Shown here one piece after another: positions 1-7,526 of a stretch of 64,000 nt of DNA. Every line of letters begins with the position of its first letter. Position 1 is the stretch's first letter. Under the pieces are notes generated by a model. It saw nothing but the letters and a program-made list of their open reading frames with translations, did no database searches and was not told where the DNA came from. Source of the stretch: Actinoallomurus bryophytorum (GTDB lineage: Bacteria; Actinomycetota; Actinomycetes; Streptosporangiales; Streptosporangiaceae); the NCBI RefSeq assembly GCF_006716425.1, contig NZ_VFOZ01000002.1:372001-436000 (forward strand), written 5' to 3'. A program made the translations under genes and the position numbers.

Positions 1-539
1 AGAGAGGTCAGGCGTGCGCCGATCGCGGTCGCCGGTCCCCGGCCGTCCCCGGCACGGACCGCGGCGCGCAACCCGGCCAGCCCCAGGTCGAAGGCGCTGC
101 CCTCGTCGCTGCCGAGGTATTCACAACCCCCCACCCGGCACACCTCGCCCCCGTCGCCGGCCGCGACGAACCCCGAACCGGTGCCGCAGACGACCACCAC
201 GCCGCGGCCCGCGAGCGGCGGGGCGGCCAGCCACGGCACGGAGTCGTTGGAGACGAGCAGCCGTCCGCGTACGCCCGCGGCGAGCGCCAGGTCGCGTAAG
301 CGGGCCGCCTCTCCGTCGTCGCCGGTGAGGTCGACGGCGGCGGTGGCGACCCATCCCGCGCCCGGCCGTCCGCCTAGCGCGGCGGCGACGTCGCCGAAGA
401 CGGCGCGCAGGGTGCGCGTCGCCGGGCCGGTGCCGACCGAGGCGGGGTTGACCGAGCCGTAGGTCTTGCGGGCGGTGGAGCCGGCCGCGATCACGGTCGT
501 CGTGCTGCCGCCCGCGTCCACCGCCCACAGTGGGATCAT
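1..539 (-). CDS. BadF/BadG-type sugar kinase, N-terminal part (runs off left edge)
   Basis: Partial gene; about 179 residues are visible and the C-terminus lies outside the window. Translated by eye, the protein begins with the phosphate-binding motif DAGGSTTTV near residues 8-16. It later shows a GTGSGFVA segment and an RVGGCEYLGSDEGS segment, which are typical of N-acetylglucosamine kinase-like proteins of the BadF/BadG/BcrA/BcrD ATPase family. These fold like actin/hexokinase and phosphorylate amino sugars or related substrates. The ATG at 539 overlaps the stop of the upstream cyclase gene as ATGA, so the two are probably translationally coupled. Given the neighbours, a cyclitol or amino-cyclitol is a reasonable substrate, but that is inference; a role in GlcNAc salvage cannot be excluded. 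Confidence 0.8.
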   Translation of the reverse strand, partial: MIPLWAVDAGGSTTTVIAAGSTARKTYGSVNPASVGTGPATRTLRAVFGDVAAALGGRPGAGWVATAAVDLTGDDGEAARLRDLALAAGVRGRLLVSNDSVPWLAAPPLAGRGVVVVCGTGSGFVAAGDGGEVCRVGGCEYLGSDEGSAFDLGLAGLRAAVRAGDGRGPATAIGARLTS

Positions 540-1708
540 CGGCCGCCCACCGGGACGTCATCGGCGACGTTGCGCAGGAGCGCGGCCCGCACCTCGTCCT
601 CGGTGACGTCATCGGCGATCAGTGTCGTGCCGAGCTCGACCGGGAGCACGAAGCGGAGACTGCCGTCCCGTATCTCCCGGATCTTGGACATCGCGGCCAG
701 CACGTCATCCACCGCGGGTACGGAACGTAGCCGATCCAGGCGTACCGGCAGGCCCAGGTCGGTGATCAACCGGACGATCCGCCGCGCCAGGCCGGGATCG
801 AGCAGGCCGCGTGCGCGAGAGATGTCCACCGCGATGGCCATGCCGACGGCGACGGCCTCGCCGTGCAGCACGGGGCCGTACCCGGTGGTCGTCTCGACGG
901 CGTGGCCGACGGTGTGGCCGAAGTTCAGCGGACGGCGCAGGTCCACCTCATAGGGGTCGCGGCCGACGAGTTCGGTCTTGATCGCACTGGCCGCGCGCAC
1001 GAGCGGCCCGACCGCCGACGAATGGCAGTGGACGAGTTCGTCGGTGTGCTGCTCGATATATTCGAAGAGTTCAGGAGAGGCTATTATCGCTTTTTTCAAT
1101 GCCTCGGCGAGACCGGCACGCGCCTGCCGAACGTCGAGGGTCTGAAGGAACTCCAGGCACGAAATTACGGCCCGTGGCTGGTAGAACGCGCCGACGAGGT
1201 TCTTGGCGGCATTGTGGTCGACCGCCACTTTTCCGCCGATGCCGGCGTCGACCTGCGCGAGCAGGGTCGTGGGGACGTTGACGTAGGGCACGCCGCGCAT
1301 GAAGGCGCTGGCGACCCAGCCGACCGTATCCATGATCATTCCGCCGCCGAGCGCCACGATCACGTCGCGGCGCGCCAGGCCGAGCTGGGCCAGCCAGTCG
1401 ATGAGCCGGTAGGCGGTGTCCATGCTCTTGCTCTGTTCACCTGCGTCGACGACCATGCTGCCCAGCAGCAGCCCGCGTTCGCGGAGCGTCTCGGTGATCC
1501 CGTACGCCGGCAGTCCGGCGACGGTCCGCTCGGTGATCACGGCGGCGCACCGCCCGTCCAGCTCGGCGAGCAGCACCTCGGTCGCCGCCGACATATCCGG
1601 CACCACGTGGATGCGATAGGTGTCCTGTCGTTCGAGGCTGACCTCGATGGCCGACGAGGTCACTGACAACGGGATCCGATCGCGAACGACATAGCTTTCC
1701 TCGGCCAT
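536..1708 (-). CDS. sugar phosphate cyclase, 3-dehydroquinate synthase superfamily
   Basis: Predicted NAD- and metal-dependent cyclase of 390 residues that closes a seven-carbon sugar phosphate into a carbocycle. Superfamily motifs are GGGMIMD (121-127), RGVPYVNVPTT (138-148), GGK (158-160), KN (169-170), GLAEALKK (199-206), K244, LNFGHTVGHAVE (261-272) and LHGEAVAVGM (281-290). The GGGMIMD..GWVAS segment resembles 2-epi-5-epi-valiolone synthases. The GGK, FYQP and LNxGHTxGHA segments look like 3-dehydroquinate synthase, and the usual valiolone-synthase GHTFSP motif is absent. Product identity is therefore open. The gene diverges from the reductase/VldE-like operon and is coupled to the kinase. 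Neighbours argue for a C7-cyclitol precursor rather than shikimate biosynthesis; a second shikimate-type enzyme is the alternative. Confidence 0.85.
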   Translation of the reverse strand: MAEESYVVRDRIPLSVTSSAIEVSLERQDTYRIHVVPDMSAATEVLLAELDGRCAAVITERTVAGLPAYGITETLRERGLLLGSMVVDAGEQSKSMDTAYRLIDWLAQLGLARRDVIVALGGGMIMDTVGWVASAFMRGVPYVNVPTTLLAQVDAGIGGKVAVDHNAAKNLVGAFYQPRAVISCLEFLQTLDVRQARAGLAEALKKAIIASPELFEYIEQHTDELVHCHSSAVGPLVRAASAIKTELVGRDPYEVDLRRPLNFGHTVGHAVETTTGYGPVLHGEAVAVGMAIAVDISRARGLLDPGLARRIVRLITDLGLPVRLDRLRSVPAVDDVLAAMSKIREIRDGSLRFVLPVELGTTLIADDVTEDEVRAALLRNVADDVPVGGR

Positions 1709-1778
1709 CCGTCTCCCTTACCAAGATCAACTGATCGGGTCAGGCCGCCACCCATACGGATGCGAGACTTATCTTCTC

Positions 1779-1794
1779 TGATAAATGTTTATCA
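1779..1794. promoter_or_regulatory. 16-bp inverted repeat in the divergent cyclase/reductase promoter
   Basis: TGATAAA-TG-TTTATCA has perfect 7-base arms and is AT-rich within GC-rich DNA. It lies about 70 bases before the cyclase start and 170 before the reductase start, inside the 252-base divergent intergenic region. A second overlapping dyad (TTATC then GATAA) sits just to its left. It is a plausible operator for a pathway regulator, but no regulator gene is next to it in the window. Confidence 0.45.
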
Positions 1795-1960
1795 AACACA
1801 ATATTTGGCCAGAGATCGTGATGATGCATGCCACGGAAGGCGCGGATCGCGGCGCCGAACGGATGATCTCAGCGACTCCCGGAACATTCACCCTGCCAGG
1901 TCAATACAGATGTCGATCTAGGAATGACGGCCGTACGCCGGCCCGTCCCGAGGGCGGGAC

Positions 1961-2881
1961 ATGCTGACGATGGTGGTCGGCAGCGGCTACCTCGGCGGCC
2001 GTATCGGCGCCCGGATGACCGCGCTCGGCGGCCGGGCGGTGCTCTGCTCCCGGCGGCGGCCGGCCACCCGCTCCCCGGCCGGCACCGAATGGCGGGAGCT
2101 GGACGTCCGCGACCCCCGGTCGTGCGCGAACGCGGTCCGTAGCGTCGGGCCGGACGCCGTGGTGGTCGTGCACGGGCCCTCCGACATCACCTGGTGTGAG
2201 CGGCACGCCGAGGAGACGATGGCGGTGCACGGCACCGGGGCCGCGAACCTCGCGGCGGCCGCCGCCGGGCTGCCCATCCTGCTGGTCTCGACGGACAACG
2301 TCTTCGCCGGATCCCGGCACAGCTACGGCGAGTCCGACGAGGTCGCACCGGCCAACGCGTACGGCCGGGCGAAACTGGCGGGCGAGCGGACCCTGCTCGA
2401 GACCGGCACGGCGCTGGTGCTGCGGGTCAGCCTCGTCTACGGCTGGGATCCCGACGGGCACCGGCCCAACTACTTCACCACCTGCGTGCGCGGGCTGCGC
2501 GACGGGCGGCCGGTCGACGCACCCGTCGACCACTGGAACACCCCCGTTCTGGTGGACGACGTCGCCGCCTGGTCCGGCGCGCTGCTGCGAGCCGGGCGGA
2601 CGGGCGTGCTCCACCTGGGCGGGCCCGACCGCCTGTCCCGGCACGAGTGGGCCGGCCGCATCGCCAAGGGACTCGGGCTGGGCGACGGTCCCCTCCGCGC
2701 CGTCTCCAAGGCGGGCACGGCCTACGCCTGCCGCCCCGACAACGCCTGCCTGCACAGCGAGCGGGCGGGGAGTCTCCCCGAACTCGACGGACTGCGCCCG
2801 GTGGACGTCGACGAGGGCACCCGCCGCCTGGCGACCGCGGCACTTCCGGCCGCCCCCCGATCTTTGGAGGATCGACAGTGA
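1961..2881 (+). CDS. NAD(P)-dependent sugar reductase, RmlD-like extended SDR
   Basis: A 306-residue Rossmann-fold protein with an N-terminal VVGSGYLGGRIG dinucleotide motif. It has an STDNVFAG segment (serine of the SDR triad) and a YGRAKLAGE segment (catalytic Tyr-xxx-Lys), the arrangement seen in dTDP-4-dehydrorhamnose reductases. In this setting it may reduce a keto-cyclitol or nucleotide-linked intermediate of the pseudosugar pathway; the exact substrate cannot be read from the sequence. It is the first gene of the rightward operon, and its stop overlaps the GTG start of the VldE-like gene as GTGA. The ATG at 1961 follows a GGGCGGG stretch; an in-frame ATG at 1970 is also possible. Confidence 0.78.
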   Translation: MLTMVVGSGYLGGRIGARMTALGGRAVLCSRRRPATRSPAGTEWRELDVRDPRSCANAVRSVGPDAVVVVHGPSDITWCERHAEETMAVHGTGAANLAAAAAGLPILLVSTDNVFAGSRHSYGESDEVAPANAYGRAKLAGERTLLETGTALVLRVSLVYGWDPDGHRPNYFTTCVRGLRDGRPVDAPVDHWNTPVLVDDVAAWSGALLRAGRTGVLHLGGPDRLSRHEWAGRIAKGLGLGDGPLRAVSKAGTAYACRPDNACLHSERAGSLPELDGLRPVDVDEGTRRLATAALPAAPRSLEDRQ

Positions 2882-4302
2882 GCAAGCGCGTCTTCCTCGC
2901 CAGCAAGCGCGCCGTGGTCAGCTACGCGCCCGAGCCGGATACGGGACAGCTGCGCGCGTGGCTGGCCCCCGGCGGCACCGGCAACGTGGTCGCCGAGCAG
3001 GCCGGATACCTGGACGTGGCGTGGATCGTCAGCGCGGACAGCGACGACGACCACCGCGCGGCCCTGGAGAATCCGGACGGCATGCGGATCGAGCTGCCCT
3101 CGGGGCGCGGAGTGCGGCTCCACCAGCTGCGCCACGACCGCGAGACGTTCCGCGTCGTGCAGAACTTCCTGACCGCCGAGCTCATGTGGGCCGGGAACAA
3201 CTACGGCTGGGACCGCTGGACACAGCCGTCCTTCGGTGCGGAGACCCGTGCGGCGTGGGAGCGGTTCGGTGAGTTCACCGAGGACTTCGCCGCCGAGATG
3301 CTGCGGCGCTCCGAGGGCGAGCCCGACCCGGTCTTCCTGGTGCACGACTACCAGCTCGTCTGCGTGCCGGCGCGGTTGCGGGCCCAACGGCCCAACGCGC
3401 CGATCCTGCTGTTCGTGCACATCCCCTGGCCGTCGGCGGACTACTGGCGCATCCTGCCGCGCGCGATCCGTACGGGCGTGATCGAGGGCATGCTCGCCGC
3501 CGACACGATCGGATTCTTCGCCGCCCGCTGGACCACGAACTTCCTGGCGTGCGTGGCCGACCTGCTGCCCGGCGCCGAGGTCGACGTCGTGGCCGGCACG
3601 GTACGGCGCGACGGCCACGTGACGCGGGTGCGCACCCAGCCGCTCGGCTACAGCCCCGAGACGCTGCACCGCCGCGACGCACGGCTGCCCGAGGGCATCG
3701 CCGAGTGGGCCGGCGACCGGCCGCTCGTGGTGCACTCCGGGCGTACCGACCCGATCAAGAACGGGGAGCGTGCCGTACGGGCCTTCGTCCTCGCGGTCCA
3801 GGGCGACGAACGGCTGCGCGAGGCCCGGATGCTGGTGCGGATGAACCCCAACCGGCTCTACGTCGAGGCCAACGCGGCCTACCGGCGCCGGGTCGAGTCG
3901 GCGGTCGCCGAGGCCAACGCCGAACTGGGGCCGGACACCGTGCGCACGCACTGCGACAACGAGGTCGGGCACACGTTCGGCTGTTTCGAACGCGCCGACC
4001 TGCTGGTGTTCAACTCCACGGTGGACGGCCAGAATCTCAGCGTCTTCGAGGCACCGCTGGTGAACGAGCGCGGCGCAGACGTGGTGCTGTCGGAGATGGC
4101 AGGCGCGGCCGAGATCCTCGGCCCGGTGTGCCGTACGGTCAACCCCTACGACCTCCTCGAACAGGCCGAGGCGATCGCCGCCGGGCTGCTGGCCGCCCCT
4201 GCGGAGCGCGCCGAGTCGGCCCGCGCACGGCGCGAGGCCGCGCGGCCGTGGACGCTGGAGTCCTGGGTCACCGCGCAGCTCGCGAGCCTGGAAGTGGGCT
4301 GA
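2878..4302 (+). CDS. vldE: VldE/ValL-type pseudo-glycosyltransferase (GT20 fold)
   Basis: In the validamycin pathway the characterised homologue joins GDP-valienol to validamine 7-phosphate through a C-N bond, giving a validoxylamine phosphate; trehalose-6-phosphate synthases share the fold. This 474-residue protein carries LAPGGTGNVVAEQAG (29-43), SADSDDD, NNYGWDRWTQPSFG (107-120), HDYQL (156-160), HIPWPSADYW (181-190), SGRTDPIKN (287-295) and DGQNLSVFEAPLVNER near residue 395. The GGTGNVVAE and SGRTDPIKN segments match VldE as I recall it, and differ from the RLDYSKG of true trehalose-6-phosphate synthases. GTG at 2878 is preferred because TTTGGAGG precedes it by eight bases. It sits between the reductase and aminotransferase genes with overlapping stops and starts. 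The actual donor and acceptor are unknown. Confidence 0.88.
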   Translation: MSKRVFLASKRAVVSYAPEPDTGQLRAWLAPGGTGNVVAEQAGYLDVAWIVSADSDDDHRAALENPDGMRIELPSGRGVRLHQLRHDRETFRVVQNFLTAELMWAGNNYGWDRWTQPSFGAETRAAWERFGEFTEDFAAEMLRRSEGEPDPVFLVHDYQLVCVPARLRAQRPNAPILLFVHIPWPSADYWRILPRAIRTGVIEGMLAADTIGFFAARWTTNFLACVADLLPGAEVDVVAGTVRRDGHVTRVRTQPLGYSPETLHRRDARLPEGIAEWAGDRPLVVHSGRTDPIKNGERAVRAFVLAVQGDERLREARMLVRMNPNRLYVEANAAYRRRVESAVAEANAELGPDTVRTHCDNEVGHTFGCFERADLLVFNSTVDGQNLSVFEAPLVNERGADVVLSEMAGAAEILGPVCRTVNPYDLLEQAEAIAAGLLAAPAERAESARARREAARPWTLESWVTAQLASLEVG

Positions 4303-5561
4303 TGGAGGCGACGGACGCACGGGCCTTCGCGTACTACGAGCTCGGCGACGCGGAGCTGGTGCACGGCGAGGGGGTGCGGGTCTGGGACACCGAGGGCCGG
4401 GAGTACCTCGATTGCGTGTCCGGCACGTTCAACCTCGTGCTCGGCCACAACCACCCCGCCGTGATCGGGGCGGTCCGCGACCAGCTCGACGACCTGGTGT
4501 TCGCCAGCTCCTCGTTCCGCACGACGGCCACGGACCGGGTGATGGAGTTGCTCGTCGAGATGAGCCCGCCCGCACTCACACGGGTGAACCTGCGCAGCTC
4601 GGGCGGCTCGACCGCCAACGAGGGCGCCATCAAGATCGCCCAGTGGCTCACGGGCAAGCGGGACGTCATCGTGCCCTTCCGCGGTCATGTCGGCCAGAGC
4701 ATCGCCGCCACCAGCTACAACGGCACGTCCCGCATGCGCGAGCCGTTCCCGTACCACCTGCCCGGCGCCGTGCACGTGCCCGAGCCGTACTGCTTCCGCT
4801 GCTTCTACCGGCAGACCCCGGACACGTGCGGGATGTGGTGCGTCGACCGCATCGAGGACTTCATCGCCTACGCCAGCTCCGGCAGCGTGGCGGCCATGAT
4901 CATCGAACCGATCAGCGGCGTGGGCGGCAACGTCGTGCCGCCCCCGGGCTACCTCCAGCGGCTCAAGGAGTTCTGCGAGGAGCGCGAGATCATCCTGATC
5001 TTCGACGAGAACCAGACCGGGCTGGGCCGTACCGGCCGGCTGTTCGCCGCCGACCACTTCGGCGTGACGCCGCACGTCATGACGCTGTCCAAGGGGCTGA
5101 CCGGGAGCGGTTTCCCGCTCGCGGCGATCCTCACCGAGGAGCGGCTGGTCGGCATGCCGCGCTCGATGCACGGCTTCACCTACGGCGGCCACACCCTGTC
5201 GGCGGCGGCCGCGGTCGCGACGCTCAATGAGGTACGCCGTCCGGAGTTCCTCGCCGGGGTGCGCGCGACCGGCGACGTGCTGCTGCGGCGGCTGCGCGCG
5301 CTGCGGGCCGGCTTCCCGTGCGTGGGCGACGTACGCGGTGTCGGGCTGATGCTGGGGGTCGAGCTGGTCGAGCCGGACGGCTCCCGCTCGAACCGGCTGG
5401 CGACCGCACTCAACAACGCCCTTGCGGGTCTGCGGGTGCTCACCCGGGTGTCCGAGCACGGTCAGGGCAACGTGATCGAGCTGCGCCCGCCGCTGGTCCT
5501 GTCCATCGAGGACGCGAACCTGGTCGCGGACCGGTTCGGCGAGGCGCTGGAGACGCTTTGA
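4302..5561 (+). CDS. class III PLP-dependent aminotransferase (cyclitol amination candidate)
   Basis: Predicted 419-residue fold-type I aminotransferase. It shows the PLP-phosphate region RSSGGSTANEGAIK (98-111), FDENQTGLGRTG (234-245) with the pyridine-binding aspartate, and the Schiff-base lysine K264 in TLSKGLTGSG. Four cysteines cluster at 164-180, a feature of some GABA-aminotransferase-like enzymes. In pseudosugar pathways such an enzyme aminates a keto-cyclitol to the amine that VldE-type enzymes accept, which fits its position here. Its ATG shares one base with the stop of the vldE-like gene, so translation is coupled. A general diamine or amino-acid aminotransferase is the alternative, but the operon makes the cyclitol role more likely. 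Confidence 0.83.
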   Translation: MEATDARAFAYYELGDAELVHGEGVRVWDTEGREYLDCVSGTFNLVLGHNHPAVIGAVRDQLDDLVFASSSFRTTATDRVMELLVEMSPPALTRVNLRSSGGSTANEGAIKIAQWLTGKRDVIVPFRGHVGQSIAATSYNGTSRMREPFPYHLPGAVHVPEPYCFRCFYRQTPDTCGMWCVDRIEDFIAYASSGSVAAMIIEPISGVGGNVVPPPGYLQRLKEFCEEREIILIFDENQTGLGRTGRLFAADHFGVTPHVMTLSKGLTGSGFPLAAILTEERLVGMPRSMHGFTYGGHTLSAAAAVATLNEVRRPEFLAGVRATGDVLLRRLRALRAGFPCVGDVRGVGLMLGVELVEPDGSRSNRLATALNNALAGLRVLTRVSEHGQGNVIELRPPLVLSIEDANLVADRFGEALETL

Positions 5562-5587
5562 CCCCGGAGACGCGGGAGGCGGCGGCG

Positions 5588-6589
5588 ATGTGCGTCGAGC
5601 TGACGCCGGCGGGGCCGCGGCTGTCCCACGCACCGCCCCGGCGCCCGGACACCTCCGACGCCGTACTGGTGTCGCCGTCGCTGGTGGGGATCTGCCGCTC
5701 GGACCTGAAGGAGATCGGGGGACGGCGGCCGGGGCCCAGCCAGTTCGGTCACGAGCTGGTCGGCGTGGTGACGAGGAGTTCGACGCCGATGCTGCCGGCC
5801 GGCTCGCGCGTCTGCCTCGACCCGAACGTGCCGCTGCGCCGTGGCACCGGTTTCGCCCGCCGCATGTGGGCGGGCGGCGAGGCCGGCGCGCTGGTCCGCG
5901 CCCTGCCACCGGCCCCGGACGGGATCGGCGAGCGGCGCCTGGTCTTCGCCGAACCCCTCGCGTGCGCCGCGCACTGCCTGACCATGACCCGGCGGCACCG
6001 GGGCTCACCGGACCTGCGCGGCGTCTCGGTGTGCGTGCTGGGTGCCGGGATCGCGGGCGTGCTGATCGCCCGGCTGGCCGAGACGGCCGGCGCCCGCGCA
6101 CTCATCGTGAACCGCGACACCGACCGCCTGGACTTCCTCGCCGCCCGGCGCCTGCTGCCGGGATCCGGCGGCGCACGGCTGTCGTCGGCGCCCGGCGGCC
6201 ACGACGTCGTGGTCGTGGCGACCAGCTTCGTGCTGCCGCCGCTGCTCGAACGCGCGCTGAGCCTCGTACGCCGCGACGGGCTGGTCATGCTGTACGGCGG
6301 GACCGCGGCCGGGGACCGGCTGCCCGGCCTCGACTGCGACCTGGACCGGGTACGGCGGGCCGAGCAGGTGAGGTCCACCTCGTGGCGGGACTCACCGGTG
6401 CTGGTCGGCGGCAGTTACGGGACCACGCGCGATGACTTCGAACACGCGCTGCGCACCCTGTCCGGCGCGCCGGACGGACTGGGCGTCGAGCGGCTGATCA
6501 CCGAGGAGGTGTCGCTGCCCGAACTGCCCGCCACCCTGCACCGCCTGACGACCGAGCGCTCCTTCGGGAAGGTGCTGATGCGCCCTTAG
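5588..6589 (+). CDS. medium-chain zinc-type alcohol dehydrogenase (cyclitol dehydrogenase candidate)
   Basis: A 333-residue medium-chain dehydrogenase. The N-terminal catalytic domain has GICRSDLKEIGG, with the usual zinc-ligand cysteine, and FGHELVGVV with the conserved His-Glu. The Rossmann domain carries CVLGAGIAGVLIARLAE. The four-cysteine structural zinc lobe is shortened or missing. In the validamycin pathway a comparable enzyme (ValN type) reduces a C7-cyclitol ketone, and the position at the end of this operon suggests the same kind of role. ATG 5588 is chosen for its GGGAGG site eight bases upstream; a TTG at 5558 overlapping the aminotransferase stop is an alternative start adding ten residues. 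Confidence 0.75.
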   Translation: MCVELTPAGPRLSHAPPRRPDTSDAVLVSPSLVGICRSDLKEIGGRRPGPSQFGHELVGVVTRSSTPMLPAGSRVCLDPNVPLRRGTGFARRMWAGGEAGALVRALPPAPDGIGERRLVFAEPLACAAHCLTMTRRHRGSPDLRGVSVCVLGAGIAGVLIARLAETAGARALIVNRDTDRLDFLAARRLLPGSGGARLSSAPGGHDVVVVATSFVLPPLLERALSLVRRDGLVMLYGGTAAGDRLPGLDCDLDRVRRAEQVRSTSWRDSPVLVGGSYGTTRDDFEHALRTLSGAPDGLGVERLITEEVSLPELPATLHRLTTERSFGKVLMRP

Positions 6590-6617
6590 CCATCGGGCCG
6601 AGCCTGGAGCCGATGAG

Positions 6618-7526
6618 TCAGCGGCCGGTGAACTCGCGGACCAGGCCGAAGACGGCTTGGGGTTCCTCGACGTGGGAGAAGGAGCCGCTCCTCTCCAGGA
6701 ACTCCAGCCGGATCTGCGGTGCGTACTCGGTGAACTGCCGCTGCAGTGCCGGATACAGCGCCCGGTCGTAGCGGCCGGCGAGCACCATGACCGGGACGGT
6801 GATCTCCTTCAGCCGTGGCCGGAAGTCGGGAATTCGCGCGACCTGACCGCCGATGATGAAATCGACATCGGCCCCGGCGAACAGCGGGTACAGCTCGAGA
6901 TTGCGTGCGCCCGGCTCGCTCGCCAGCAGCCGCGCGTTGTCGGGGTTGTAGAAGCGCACCAGCCGCGCGGCGACCGCGAACTCCGTGGCCATCTCCGGGT
7001 CTGTGGCCTTCAGGCCCTGGGAGCGCAGAGTGGTGATCCTGTCCCACACCTGCGGGTGCTGCCTGGCCAGCTCGGCGTTGATGTTGGCGTGGTTGGCCTG
7101 CCACATCTCCGGGCCGTGCAGGCTGTTGGCGATGGTCAGCGACAGCAGCGACTCCGGGTGGTCCAGGGCGAGCGCCTGGCCGAGGAGCCCACCGTAGGAG
7201 AACCCGTAGACGTGCACCGGTCCCAGTCCCAGCTCGTCGATGAGTGCCGCGATGTCCGCCACGTCCTCGGCGAAGGTGATGTCGGCGAGGTCGGCGGGAT
7301 GTTCCGAGCGTCCCCGCCCGTGCAGGTCGACGTAGATCAGCCGGTGGGTGCCGGCGAGCCCGGTGAAGAACGGATGGAAAATCACATGGGACCCGGCCGG
7401 GCCGAGCCCGGCGAGCAGCAACAGCGGGCTCCCGTCTCCCTCGGTCTCCACCCACAGCCGGTGCCCTCGTACGTCGTAGTGACGGCCGGGCGGGTGGCCG
7501 ACCTGCGTGGCGTTCTCCTGGGACAT
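6618..7526 (-). CDS. alpha/beta hydrolase, proline iminopeptidase-like
   Basis: A 302-residue alpha/beta hydrolase with a nucleophile elbow YGFSYGG (Ser), an acid in AGRYDRA and the histidine in GSFSHVEEPQ. Together these give a complete catalytic triad. An HGRGRS oxyanion-side segment is also present. Substrate is unknown; the family includes peptidases, esterases and lactonases. It is the second gene of a leftward pair with the MFS exporter, whose reading frame runs 145 bases into this gene. The end is only 28 bases from the convergent dehydrogenase gene. Confidence 0.8.
   Translation of the reverse strand: MSQENATQVGHPPGRHYDVRGHRLWVETEGDGSPLLLLAGLGPAGSHVIFHPFFTGLAGTHRLIYVDLHGRGRSEHPADLADITFAEDVADIAALIDELGLGPVHVYGFSYGGLLGQALALDHPESLLSLTIANSLHGPEMWQANHANINAELARQHPQVWDRITTLRSQGLKATDPEMATEFAVAARLVRFYNPDNARLLASEPGARNLELYPLFAGADVDFIIGGQVARIPDFRPRLKEITVPVMVLAGRYDRALYPALQRQFTEYAPQIRLEFLERSGSFSHVEEPQAVFGLVREFTGR

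Noticed and set aside
9-535. Short frames on both strands at the left edge
   Set aside because: They overlap the partial BadF-type kinase, whose translation carries the family motifs; the others are arginine-rich shadows.
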